Positions 8,559 through 17,137 of a stretch of DNA of 64,000 nt are shown here, one piece after another (positions within the stretch are counted from its first letter, which is position 1; each line of letters begins with the position of its first letter). The stretch is from an uncultured Gilliamella sp. (GTDB lineage: Bacteria > Pseudomonadota > Gammaproteobacteria > Enterobacterales > Orbaceae). The translations under genes were made by a program, and so were the position numbers. Where the stretch lies: positions 30,525 through 94,524 of the forward strand of contig CALYPG010000009.1 of NCBI GenBank assembly GCA_945271295.1, given 5' to 3'. The notes beneath the pieces are model-generated. The model was not told the origin of the DNA. It worked only from the letters and a program-made list of their open reading frames with translations, and did not search any database.

Positions 8559-10145
8559 ATGGCTCACATAAAAAAACGCTATTGGATTTCATTAAGTATA
8601 TTACTTATTCTATTTTCTATTAGCCTATTTGGTTGGCGTTATTGGTGCTCCTTTAAGCAAGAGCATGATCTTTCTGTCGACTGGCGCGGAGCTAAAATCA
8701 GTTTGGAAGGTATTACATTTGATGAAGTAACTATCTTCCAACATTCAAAATTATTAATCACCGGTAAAAATTTATTAGTTTCATGGTCGCAGTTATCAGC
8801 AAATAGTCTTGATATTCATTGGCAAGAAAATACAGCTTTATCTACAGTAGAACCTGCGGAAAAAGTAATGGTTGATACTGATCAAAATCTCAATTTATCA
8901 TCAATGGCAACCATTTTGTATTGGTTACCAAAGATGATCCATGTAGATTCATTACGTTGGTTTAACCAAGAGAACGAATTGTATAATTTAGATGTTGATA
9001 TAACTAAACAGCAACAAGCCATTCGTTTAACAATAACGACCAATGATCATGATACTATTAAACTTGCTACCACATTAACCTTGAATCAGGAAGATTCACG
9101 AATTGATCTACAAGATGGTCTTTTAACGGTAGCGTTAAATCAGGCAGATACAACTAATTGTTCTTTGGTATTACCATTCAAAGGTTGGATAACTAATAAT
9201 CAATTATTTTTAACAAGTTTAGAAGATGCATCATTTAGTTTAGACAAATTGAACCTTTCTCAAGATTTGTTGTTAACTAATTCAGCAGGAAAGGTGAAGT
9301 TACAAGTTCAATCTAAAATTCCATTTGATGTAAAACAATTATCTACTACTGCACAATTAACCATTAATAGAGTTAATGGTATTTATCAAACTAGTGAGAT
9401 AAAATCAGCTTCAGGAACAAGCAATATTGTTATAAAAAATAACCAATTCACTATTCTAATACCAGCATTAACTATTCAAGAAGTGAATGTGGGTATTGCT
9501 TTTGAAAAAGTAAAATTGGCTGGTACTTATACCGCCTCACTTAAAATGCCGAATAAAGGCGTTGTAACTTGGACTCAGGCTAAAGCCAATATTTTTTCAG
9601 GTTCAGTGGTGCTTGAAAACAATAAATTGAATTTAGCTAAATTACCCCAACAATTTAATGTAAAGCTAAAACAAGTACAATTAAAGGATATTTTTGCTAA
9701 ATATCCTGTTGAAGGACTTGCTGCTAATGGTTCGATTGATGGTTATTTGCCAGTAACATTACTAAAAATGAAGAAGAACAATAATGAGACTGATATACAG
9801 ACAGTTATCAAAAATGGTCAATTGGCTACAAATGGTGATGGTTATTTGCAGTTTGAAAACTCAGCACTTAAAAATTATGTAAAAAACAATCCTAATATGA
9901 AAATACTCACTGATATTCTCAAAAATTTTCATTATACTAAATTAACTGGTAAGGTAGATTATGCTAATGATATTGCGAAATTGGGATTAAATATTCAAGG
10001 AAGCAATTTAGATGTTGAAAATGGTAAAGCGGTCAATCTGAATATTACCCTTGAAGAAAATATAGCTAAATTAATGATGAGTTTACTCTTATCGGATCAA
10101 ATTAGTGAACCTATTCGTAAACGTATCGAAGCGCGTTTAAAATAA
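8559..10145 (+). CDS. ydbH: YdbH-like AsmA-family intermembrane lipid-transport protein
   Basis: Predicted inner-membrane-anchored periplasmic protein of the AsmA-like group. E. coli YdbH acts redundantly with TamB and YhdP in moving phospholipids to the outer membrane. The protein has one N-terminal helix (about residues 8-25) and then a long beta-rich region with repeated short strands, as expected of a bridge-like groove. I name it chiefly from context: it is followed by ynbE and ydbL, the same order as in enterobacteria. At 528 residues it is far shorter than E. coli YdbH (about 880), so it would be a compact version. The ATG at 8559 has a GAGAG site; a TTG at 8547 is the alternative. Confidence 0.7.
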   Translation: MAHIKKRYWISLSILLILFSISLFGWRYWCSFKQEHDLSVDWRGAKISLEGITFDEVTIFQHSKLLITGKNLLVSWSQLSANSLDIHWQENTALSTVEPAEKVMVDTDQNLNLSSMATILYWLPKMIHVDSLRWFNQENELYNLDVDITKQQQAIRLTITTNDHDTIKLATTLTLNQEDSRIDLQDGLLTVALNQADTTNCSLVLPFKGWITNNQLFLTSLEDASFSLDKLNLSQDLLLTNSAGKVKLQVQSKIPFDVKQLSTTAQLTINRVNGIYQTSEIKSASGTSNIVIKNNQFTILIPALTIQEVNVGIAFEKVKLAGTYTASLKMPNKGVVTWTQAKANIFSGSVVLENNKLNLAKLPQQFNVKLKQVQLKDIFAKYPVEGLAANGSIDGYLPVTLLKMKKNNNETDIQTVIKNGQLATNGDGYLQFENSALKNYVKNNPNMKILTDILKNFHYTKLTGKVDYANDIAKLGLNIQGSNLDVENGKAVNLNITLEENIAKLMMSLLLSDQISEPIRKRIEARLK

Positions 10146-10174
10146 TGGTCTCATAATTAAGAGGGTAGTCTATT

Positions 10175-10360
10175 ATGGTACGAAACGTTATTGCAATAAT
10201 GGTATTAAGTTGCACATTAATGGGGTGTTCACCAACAGTTAAAGTTCAAGCACCTAGTGAACCCATTAATATCAATTTAAATGTTAAAATTGATCATGAA
10301 ATTAACATTAAAGTAGATAAAGCGCTGGATAATATTATTAACAAATCAGGTTTATATTAA
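10175..10360 (+). CDS. ynbE: YnbE-like small outer-membrane lipoprotein
   Basis: A 61-residue lipoprotein. The signal peptide ends in the lipobox LMGC (acylated Cys about residue 18), followed by a short mature chain with alternating polar and hydrophobic residues (ININLNVKIDHEINIKVDKAL), which suits an amphipathic beta strand. In E. coli YnbE stacks in the outer membrane and contacts the C-terminal end of YdbH to complete the intermembrane bridge. It lies 29 bp after ydbH with a GAGGG ribosome binding site. The three-gene order ydbH-ynbE-ydbL supports the call. Confidence 0.8.
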   Translation: MVRNVIAIMVLSCTLMGCSPTVKVQAPSEPININLNVKIDHEINIKVDKALDNIINKSGLY

Positions 10361-10491
10361 ATTAAAGCAGTTAGGGTTTATTAACTATTATTCCACTGAT
10401 CGTAATTATGTAAGCCTAAATGCCGAGATGAAAATTCCCTTTTACGCTTTCAAATTCATTACAAATTTAAGTATTTATTAAGGAGTTTGTT

Positions 10492-10836
10492 ATGACTATT
10501 TATAAAAAAGTAGCAATCGCATTATTAACTATGATTTTATCTTTTCCTATTTTTGCGCTAACTTTAGATCAAGCTATAGATTCATTAAGCCAAGTTAAAG
10601 CTGCTGGATTGGTTGGGGAACAAGCAGATGGTTATTTAGGTGTTGTGAAAAATGAAGGTAATGCCAGTGAAATTGCCCAATTAATTAATCAAGCACGTAA
10701 AGAGCAATATCAAAAAGTATCATCCGAAAGTCATGTTGCTTTAAGTGAAGTTGAAAAAAGAGCTGGTAGTAAAGCACAAGAAAAAACACCGATTGGACAA
10801 TATATAAAACAACAAGGTCAATGGCAAAAAAAATGA
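10492..10836 (+). CDS. ydbL: YdbL-like periplasmic DUF1318 protein
   Basis: A 114-residue secreted protein with a clear Sec signal peptide (hydrophobic stretch about 7-22, cleavage near FALT) and the DUF1318 pattern in the mature part: LGVVKN, NARKEQYQKV-type helix and TPIGQYIKQ near the C-terminus. In E. coli YdbL is thought to modulate YdbH-YnbE assembly. It has its own AAGGAG site 131 bp after ynbE, a wider gap than usual inside this operon, in which I see no other ORF. The YnbE and YdbH neighbours make the assignment firm at family level. Confidence 0.82.
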   Translation: MTIYKKVAIALLTMILSFPIFALTLDQAIDSLSQVKAAGLVGEQADGYLGVVKNEGNASEIAQLINQARKEQYQKVSSESHVALSEVEKRAGSKAQEKTPIGQYIKQQGQWQKK

Positions 10837-11055
10837 TTATGATCCATGTTGCAACAATAGGAAAAGTATAATGATTATGTACTTTAATTGTATATAAATA
10901 ATGTGTATGCTGTGCTGTTATTATTAATAAAACGAAAGGCAATTTTTGAAATAAGTCATAAACTAAATTAAAATAAACATGGTATGAATTTTTATCTAGT
11001 TAGTTTTTTTATGTGTAAATAATATCGCTTTTGCGATCCCAAATGGAGAAAGTCA

Positions 11056-12732
11056 ATGTGTTCGATTTTAGGTATTCTTGATATTAAGTCAGATCCAGAG
11101 CAATTACGAACAAAAGCATTAGAGTTATCAAGTCTACAACGTCATCGTGGTCCTGATTGGTCTGGTATTTTTGCTTCTGATAAAGCTATTCTTGCTCATG
11201 AACGTTTATCAATTGTGGACGTCAATACAGGATCTCAACCTCTTTACAATAAAGATAAAACTTTAGTTTTAGCGGTAAATGGCGAAATATATAATCATCA
11301 AGAACTCCGAAATCAGTACAAAGACCGTTATGAATTTCAAACTGGTTCTGACTGTGAAGTGATTTTAGCACTTTACCAGGAAAAAGGGATTCACTGTCTT
11401 GATGATTTACAAGGCATGTTTGCTTTTATCCTTTATGATATCAATAAAGGTAGCTATTTTATTGGTCGTGATCACATTGGTATTATTCCAATGTATACAG
11501 GCTATGATGAAAATGGAACATTTTATGTCGCTTCTGAAATGAAAGCATTGGTTCCTGTTTGTAAAACTATTGCTGCTTTCCCTCCTGGAAGTTATTTATC
11601 TAGCACTGAAGGTGAAATAAAGCCTTACTATAAGCGCGATTGGATGGATTATGAAAATGTCAAAGATAATAAGACAGATATTAATGCATTACGTGTTGCT
11701 TTAGAAGAATCAGTAAAAAGCCATCTCATGTCTGATGTGCCTTATGGTGTGTTACTATCAGGTGGATTAGACTCGTCTGTTATCTCAGCCATTACTAAGA
11801 AGTTCTCTGCTCGCCGTGTTGAAGATCAGGAAAAATCAGAAGCTTGGTGGCCACAACTACATTCATTTGCTGTTGGCCTTAAAGGCGCACCTGATCTTAA
11901 AGCAGCACAAGCAGTAGCAAATCATTTAGGCACAGTTCACCACGAAATTAACTTCACTATTCAAGAAGGGATTGATGCAATTCGTGATGTAATCTATTTT
12001 ATCGAAACCTATGATGTCACCACTATTCGTGCTTCAACGCCAATGTATTTAATGGCGCGTAAAATTAAAGCCATGGGTATAAAAATGGTTCTATCCGGTG
12101 AAGGGGCTGATGAGGTATTTGGTGGTTATCTTTACTTCCATAAAGCGCCAAATGCCAAAGAATTCCATGAAGAGACAGTACGTAAATTAGCCGCGCTGCA
12201 TATGTATGATTGTGCGCGAGCTAATAAGGCAATGGCTGCTTGGGGGGTTGAAGCTCGAGTCCCTTTCCTTGATAAAAAATTCTTAGATGTTGCCATGCGT
12301 ATTAATCCGAAAGATAAAATGTGTGGTAGTAATGGCAAAATGGAAAAACACATTGTCCGTGAAGCATTTGAATCTTATTTACCCGCATCGGTTGTTTGGC
12401 GTCAAAAAGAACAATTTTCAGATGGTGTCGGCTACAGCTGGATTGATACATTAAAGGAAATTGCAGAAAGTAAAATTACCGATCAACAATTAGAAAATGC
12501 TAAATTCCGCTTCCCATACAATACACCAGCAAGCAAAGAAGCTTACATGTATCGTGAAATTTTTGATGAATTATTCCCGCTTGAAAGTGCAGCTCAGTGT
12601 GTACCAGGTGGCCCTACTGTTGCATGTTCAACCGCTAAAGCGATCGAATGGGATGAATCATTTAAAAATCTCAATGACCCATCAGGGCGAGCAGCAGTTG
12701 GTGTGCATAATGATGCGTATAAAAAGAAGTAA
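11056..12732 (+). CDS. asnB: asparagine synthase B (glutamine-hydrolysing)
   Basis: Makes asparagine from aspartate, ATP and glutamine. The 558 residues match E. coli AsnB in length. The N-terminal class II amidotransferase domain starts with the nucleophile Cys2 (MCSILGILD) and contains RHRGPDWSG and the NGEIYNH motif. The synthetase domain carries the pyrophosphate loop SGGLDSS at residues 235-241 and the segment LSGEGADEVFGGY. Single-gene unit: a GGAGAA ribosome binding site lies upstream and a strong intrinsic terminator 40 bp downstream. Confidence 0.97.
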   Translation: MCSILGILDIKSDPEQLRTKALELSSLQRHRGPDWSGIFASDKAILAHERLSIVDVNTGSQPLYNKDKTLVLAVNGEIYNHQELRNQYKDRYEFQTGSDCEVILALYQEKGIHCLDDLQGMFAFILYDINKGSYFIGRDHIGIIPMYTGYDENGTFYVASEMKALVPVCKTIAAFPPGSYLSSTEGEIKPYYKRDWMDYENVKDNKTDINALRVALEESVKSHLMSDVPYGVLLSGGLDSSVISAITKKFSARRVEDQEKSEAWWPQLHSFAVGLKGAPDLKAAQAVANHLGTVHHEINFTIQEGIDAIRDVIYFIETYDVTTIRASTPMYLMARKIKAMGIKMVLSGEGADEVFGGYLYFHKAPNAKEFHEETVRKLAALHMYDCARANKAMAAWGVEARVPFLDKKFLDVAMRINPKDKMCGSNGKMEKHIVREAFESYLPASVVWRQKEQFSDGVGYSWIDTLKEIAESKITDQQLENAKFRFPYNTPASKEAYMYREIFDELFPLESAAQCVPGGPTVACSTAKAIEWDESFKNLNDPSGRAAVGVHNDAYKKK

Positions 12733-12771
12733 TAGATACAATTTAAAATAATTTCTTTCATATAAATTTAT

Positions 12772-12797
12772 AAAAAGGGCATTTATGCCCTTTTTTT
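12772..12797 (+). terminator. intrinsic terminator of asnB
   Basis: AAAAAGGGCA (12772-12781) pairs with TGCCCTTTTT across the loop TTTA and is followed by further T residues to 12797. Textbook rho-independent terminator. Confidence 0.92.
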
Positions 12798-13270
12798 ATA
12801 AAAGTAGATAAGACAAACGCTAGGTTAAATATAACTTAATTTTTTTTTAAATTAATTTTAATTAAGAAATATTAATTTTGAGGGTTTTATTTATCGCTCA
12901 TTCGTATTTTAAAGATTAAAGATATATCTTATTCTATTCTCGAATAGAGTTGAAAATTGTTGTTTTTTCTCTGATTAATTCTGCTTGATTGTTGTTTAAA
13001 ATCTGCTCATTTTTTTACAAATTTTATTGATTTAATTAACTGACATTATTCTTGTAAAAGTAAAAAATTCATTTCTTCTATATATCATTTAGTGAATTAT
13101 TTAATCTAAAATATTTTATTAAATATGTGATCTAAATTCATTTTTTTCTAAATTTTATCAACTATACTAAATGTTACCAGTCACATAATGGCTGAGTGGA
13201 GAATGAATCATATTTATTTTCCAATAATTAAATAAATTTGTAAGGATGCATGATTAACTAGGAGCATTGA
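12798..13270 (+). other. 473-bp leader region of the mannose-type PTS operon
   Basis: AT-rich region without an ORF. It contains a short perfect palindrome with half-sites TCTATTC and GAATAGA at 12933-12948 (2-bp centre, so a protein site and not a hairpin), a CRP-like site at 13123-13144 and a possible -10 TATACT at 13163-13168. Confidence 0.6.
13123..13168 (+). promoter_or_regulatory. candidate CRP-activated promoter of the PTS operon
   Basis: The left half TGTGATCTAAAT (13126-13137) matches the CRP consensus well; the right half (TTCAT) is poor. A -10-like TATACT at 13163-13168 implies a start near 13175, which would put the site centre about 41.5 bp upstream, the class II spacing. There is no good -35 box, as expected for such a promoter. 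Prediction only. Confidence 0.42.
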
Positions 13271-14251
13271 GTGAAAAATTATAAAATTGCAATAATCAAC
13301 TCAAGTAGTTTTGGGAAATATTTTCCTGATCATTTAAGGCGATTAGAAAAAATCGGTGAAATAAAACATTTCACTTTTGAAAATAATATTACAGGAAAGG
13401 AATTAGCTGATGCATTGCAAGGATTTAATATTGTTATTGCAAGTGTTAGACCTTTTTTTAATAGAGAATTTTTTGATAATAAAAAAGATCCTTTATTGTT
13501 ACTTTCGCGCCATGGAATAGGATTTAACAATGTTGATGTAGTTGCAGCTAGGGAGCATGGGACGATTGTTACTATTGTTCCTCCTCTAGTCGAGCGCGAT
13601 GCTGTTGCAGAAAATGCAGTAACAAATTTGCTAGCATTAATAAGGCAAACTGTTCAATCTCAAGAAGCAGTTAAATCAAATGAATGGAAAAAAAGAGCTT
13701 CTTTTCTCGGTATAAATGTTACGGGTAAAGTTATCGGTATTATTGGTTGTGGTAACATTGGTAGTCGTGTCGCAGAAATATTTAAACATGGTTTTAATGC
13801 TCGATTACTTGTGGTTGATCCTAAGATCAATAAAGAATGGGCTAATAAACATAATATCGAAATTGTTGAGTTAGATTATTTACTGCAAAATGCCGATATC
13901 ATCTCTTTAAATGCATCATTAAATGAAACTAGCTATCATATTCTAAAAGAACCTCAATTCTCTTTAATGAAAAAAGGTGTTTATATTACAAATACCGCAC
14001 GGGCAGAATTGATTGATGAAAGCGCATTAATCAATGCATTAGATAGTGGTATTGTAGCTGGACATGCAACAGACGTGATGTATGTTGAACCTTCATATAA
14101 TGATAATCCTTTAGTTAAACATCCAAAAGTGCTTGTTACTCCTCATACTTCAGCTTATGCAATTGAATGTTTACAAGGTATGGGTGAAAAATGTGTTCAA
14201 GATGTAGAAAAGTTCGTCAATAATTCAAAGTTACAATCTATTGTTTCTTAA
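13271..14251 (+). CDS. D-isomer-specific 2-hydroxyacid dehydrogenase family protein
   Basis: A 326-residue NAD-dependent oxidoreductase of the phosphoglycerate/lactate dehydrogenase superfamily. The Rossmann motif is GCGNIG (160-165) with an acidic residue at the end of the next strand (D183, favouring NAD). The catalytic triad of the family is visible as R244 (NTARAE), E273 (YVEPS) and H292 (TPHTS). The start is GTG at 13271 behind GGAG. It is the first gene of an operon with four mannose-family PTS genes, 47 bp before the IIC gene. Its role may be to reduce or oxidise a keto or hydroxy acid derived from the imported sugar; the substrate is unknown. Confidence 0.85.
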   Translation: MKNYKIAIINSSSFGKYFPDHLRRLEKIGEIKHFTFENNITGKELADALQGFNIVIASVRPFFNREFFDNKKDPLLLLSRHGIGFNNVDVVAAREHGTIVTIVPPLVERDAVAENAVTNLLALIRQTVQSQEAVKSNEWKKRASFLGINVTGKVIGIIGCGNIGSRVAEIFKHGFNARLLVVDPKINKEWANKHNIEIVELDYLLQNADIISLNASLNETSYHILKEPQFSLMKKGVYITNTARAELIDESALINALDSGIVAGHATDVMYVEPSYNDNPLVKHPKVLVTPHTSAYAIECLQGMGEKCVQDVEKFVNNSKLQSIVS

Positions 14252-14298
14252 TTATTTAATGTGATAAGTGATAATAAAAAATATCAAGGAGTTTATAT

Positions 14299-15132
14299 AT
14301 GCAAGAAATGCATGTAACGTTTCTTCAAGCAGCTATTATTTCAGTATGGGTTGCAATGGTAATGTCACGAGGTTTAGGTGGTGCAACATTAACGTTGAGA
14401 TTTTCACCGATGATGACAGGTTTAATTGTTGGGGTTGTCTTTAATGATATTCCAAATGCGATGATAACAACAGCTGCAATACAGTTGATCTATATGGGGG
14501 TATTTTCTCCTGGTGGTCAAATGCCATCAGAGCCAGCCATTGCAACTGCGGTCGCAGTCCCCGTTGCATTACTAGGAAAAATGGAACCAACAGCTGCTGT
14601 TGCTGTTGCTGTGCCTGTTGGTTTATTGGGATCTTATCTATATCAATTAAGATTTTTCTTTAACACTATGATTATGAAATTCACTGAAAGATATGCACAA
14701 GAAGCAAATAGTTCAGGATTAACTTTATCAATAATTATACTGCCAATAATTTGTAGTTTTGCCTTATTTTTACCATTCATGTTTGTGGCATTATATTTTG
14801 GTGCACCAATTATTGCTGATGTTATTAAATCTAATGCTGGTGGGCTTGTTTTTCATATTCTTAATGTAATTGGTGGTGGTCTTGCTGCGGTGGGTATTGC
14901 ATTAACCATTTATGTTATTGGTAAAAAGAGTTATATCATTTTCTTTTTGTTAGCTTATTTTATGGCGGTGATTGCAAAACCACTTAATATCACAATGGTA
15001 ACTTATGCAATTGTTGGATCTATCATTGCATTTATTTTTGTTCTTGCAAAAAATGAAGCAGTAAATTCTGCAGCAGATCAGCCTAGAAATAATTCAAATC
15101 GTAACAATCAAATTGATGATGATGATTATTAA
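14299..15132 (+). CDS. PTS mannose/fructose/sorbose family IIC subunit
   Basis: A 277-residue integral membrane permease subunit with about seven to eight hydrophobic segments and a short polar tail (SAADQPRNNSNRN). The mannose-family IIC pattern is visible in RGLGGATLTLRFSPMMTGLIVGVVFND and in SPGGQMPSEPAIATAVAVPVA (split here into conserved pieces around residues 30-95). With IID it forms the sugar channel of the man-PTS. It has an AAGGAG site and follows the dehydrogenase. The gene order here is C-D-B-A; the usual enterobacterial manXYZ order is AB-C-D. The sugar specificity cannot be read from the sequence. Confidence 0.9.
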   Translation: MQEMHVTFLQAAIISVWVAMVMSRGLGGATLTLRFSPMMTGLIVGVVFNDIPNAMITTAAIQLIYMGVFSPGGQMPSEPAIATAVAVPVALLGKMEPTAAVAVAVPVGLLGSYLYQLRFFFNTMIMKFTERYAQEANSSGLTLSIIILPIICSFALFLPFMFVALYFGAPIIADVIKSNAGGLVFHILNVIGGGLAAVGIALTIYVIGKKSYIIFFLLAYFMAVIAKPLNITMVTYAIVGSIIAFIFVLAKNEAVNSAADQPRNNSNRNNQIDDDDY

Positions 15133-15175
15133 TCTGTAAAGACTTGATTAATAAATTATATAGAGGAATTTTATA

Positions 15176-16036
15176 ATGACAGAAATAGTACAAGAAAGTA
15201 TAGATCTAAAACCGGAAGCCATTACTAAAAAAGACATCACTATTGCTTGGTTACGATGGTATTATGCTAATGAAATCCCACATTCATTTGATCGGTATCT
15301 TGCAGCATCTTTAATGTGGGGCTTGATGCCAATTCTTAAAAAATTATATAAATCAAAAAATGAACTAGCAGCTGCTTACCAAAGACATTTATTGTTTTTT
15401 AATACCCAATTAACTTGGGGTGGAGGAACAATCTCGGGTATTATGGCTTCACTTGAATCGGCCAGGGCTGATGAAGTTTATCAAAACAAACCAATCAGTA
15501 TTGATAATGATGTACTTTATAATACTAAAGCGGGTTTAATGGGAGCATTAGCTGGTATCGGCGATGCTATTGACTCAGGTACAGTACAATACATTTTTAT
15601 TGCCATTGCACTTCCTTGGGCTCAAGATGGATTGGCAATTGGTGCATTATTTCCATTTTTTACTTTTGTAATATATCAGCTTTTTGTTGGGTATTATTTT
15701 GCTCAGTTAGGCTTTAAATTAGGTCGAAATGCAGCTACAGAAGTTGTAGGTAATAAAATGCAGATGATAATCGAGGCCTTATCTATTTTGGGTCTGTTTA
15801 TGATGGGTATTTTGGCTGCTAGTTACATTAAAGTATCATCAAGTTTGAAATTTACCTTATCAGGTAAAGATTTTGTTATACAAGATACATTGGATAAAAT
15901 CTTACCAGGTGTATTGCCACTTATTGTTGTAATGGGATTATATTTTTATTTTTCTAGGAAAGGTTTAAAAGTAACCAGAGCATTAGTTGGATTAACAATA
16001 ATACTTGGTGTTTTAGCTGCAATTGGCATTTTATAA
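15176..16036 (+). CDS. PTS mannose/fructose/sorbose family IID subunit
   Basis: A 286-residue membrane subunit. It starts with a soluble N-terminal half and ends with several hydrophobic helices (about 225-245, 250-265 and 270-286). Family features include AYQRHLLFFNTQ, GTISGIMASLE and KAGLMGALAGIGDAIDSG, the glycine-rich GD segment conserved in man-family IID proteins. It partners with the IIC product. A GAGGAA ribosome binding site lies upstream and the IIB gene starts 21 bp downstream. Confidence 0.92.
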   Translation: MTEIVQESIDLKPEAITKKDITIAWLRWYYANEIPHSFDRYLAASLMWGLMPILKKLYKSKNELAAAYQRHLLFFNTQLTWGGGTISGIMASLESARADEVYQNKPISIDNDVLYNTKAGLMGALAGIGDAIDSGTVQYIFIAIALPWAQDGLAIGALFPFFTFVIYQLFVGYYFAQLGFKLGRNAATEVVGNKMQMIIEALSILGLFMMGILAASYIKVSSSLKFTLSGKDFVIQDTLDKILPGVLPLIVVMGLYFYFSRKGLKVTRALVGLTIILGVLAAIGIL

Positions 16037-16057
16037 AAATAATAGAGGTTTTAAATT

Positions 16058-16555
16058 ATGGGAAAAGTTGTTTTAGCTCGAGTAGATAGTCGTCTCATTC
16101 ATGGCCAAGTCGCAACTAATGTTTCTAAAGCGGCCGGAGCTAATGCTTTATTTGTTGCAGATGATTATTCTGCTAACGATGAGTTTACAAAAAATATTAT
16201 TCTTGGCGCAGGTGCAAGTACCGGCCATAAAATCAGAGTATTAAAAGAAGATGGTGCGGTAAGATATTGGAATGACCGCCAGTATGATGATTTTAATGTT
16301 ATTTTGATTACTAAAAATATTGAAGTAATGTATAAAATTATTAAATCAGGAGTACCAATCACCAATCTTAATATTGGTGGATTACCTTTAGTACCTGGTG
16401 CAACAACAATAATTAAAGAAGTTTCGATTAAAAAAGAGCAATTAGATCTATTAATCGACTTACAAAAGAATTTTCCTAATATGGATATCTACTTTCAAGC
16501 AACACCTTCTTTGAAAAAAGTGACTTTGAATGAAGCCATCAAAATGTTTGAATAA
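16058..16555 (+). CDS. PTS mannose/fructose/sorbose family IIB subunit
   Basis: A 165-residue cytoplasmic phosphotransfer protein. The phosphorylated histidine is in DSRLIHGQV (about H15), a hallmark of the mannose-family IIB domain. The NIGGLP segment near residues 106-111 is also typical. It takes phosphate from the separate IIA protein encoded next and passes it to the sugar during uptake through IIC-IID. It is encoded as a single domain, unlike E. coli ManX, where IIA and IIB are fused. Confidence 0.94.
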   Translation: MGKVVLARVDSRLIHGQVATNVSKAAGANALFVADDYSANDEFTKNIILGAGASTGHKIRVLKEDGAVRYWNDRQYDDFNVILITKNIEVMYKIIKSGVPITNLNIGGLPLVPGATTIIKEVSIKKEQLDLLIDLQKNFPNMDIYFQATPSLKKVTLNEAIKMFE

Positions 16556-16570
16556 CATAGGATCATAAAT

Positions 16571-17014
16571 ATGATAGGTGTTTTATTAGTTAGTCATGGC
16601 AATATGGCTGCAGGAATGAAAGATAGTGTGACAATGATAGTTGGCGAACAAGACAAATTTGAATCATTATCACTTATTCCAGGACAAGATGTGAATCAAT
16701 TAAAAACAGATCTTTTTAATTGTTCTAAATCTTTAGATTCTGGTGATGGGGTTCTGGTTTTTGTCGATTTGTATGGTGCTTCCCCTTACAATGCCGCTAT
16801 GAGATGTGTGCCACAATGGCGTGATCTTGGTATGAATGTCCGAGTTGTTACAGGTATGAGTTTACCTATGGTCATTAATGCTGTCTGCAATCGAGATTCT
16901 TTAGCAATACAGGCGTTAGCAACAGAGTGTATTGAGGCTGGTCGTGAGAATATTCAAGATGCTATAGCTAATATTACTCATTCGAATCATGTTCAAAGTG
17001 AGGATGATTATTAA
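16571..17014 (+). CDS. PTS mannose/fructose/sorbose family IIA subunit
   Basis: A 147-residue cytoplasmic IIA protein. The active histidine is H9 in LLVSHGNMAAG, and FVDLYGASPYNAAMR around residues 75-90 matches the family. It accepts phosphate from HPr and gives it to the IIB protein encoded 15 bp upstream. It is the last PTS gene of the operon. A 32-bp perfect palindrome lies 54 bp after the stop codon. Confidence 0.93.
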   Translation: MIGVLLVSHGNMAAGMKDSVTMIVGEQDKFESLSLIPGQDVNQLKTDLFNCSKSLDSGDGVLVFVDLYGASPYNAAMRCVPQWRDLGMNVRVVTGMSLPMVINAVCNRDSLAIQALATECIEAGRENIQDAIANITHSNHVQSEDDY

Positions 17015-17068
17015 GTTAATAGTATTAAGTTTAGTTTAAATCTATCGACTTATTTGTTATATCTAGAT

Positions 17069-17100
17069 AGTTAATATCATTTTATAAAATGATATTAACT
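17069..17100. repeat. 32-bp perfect palindrome after the PTS operon
   Basis: The half-site AGTTAATATCATTTTA (17069-17084) is followed directly by its exact reverse complement, with no spacer. As RNA it folds into a long AU-rich hairpin that may end PTS transcription or protect the 3' end. As DNA it is a symmetric site just upstream of the gene at 17138. No U-run longer than three follows. Confidence 0.8.
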
Positions 17101-17137
17101 ATGTTATTTCAGTTTATATTTTAATAGTTTATTAATA

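Noticed and set aside
12821..12840. Possible third copy of the 28-bp element
   Set aside because: Shares only AGGTTAA and a few nearby bases, expected by chance in AT-rich DNA.
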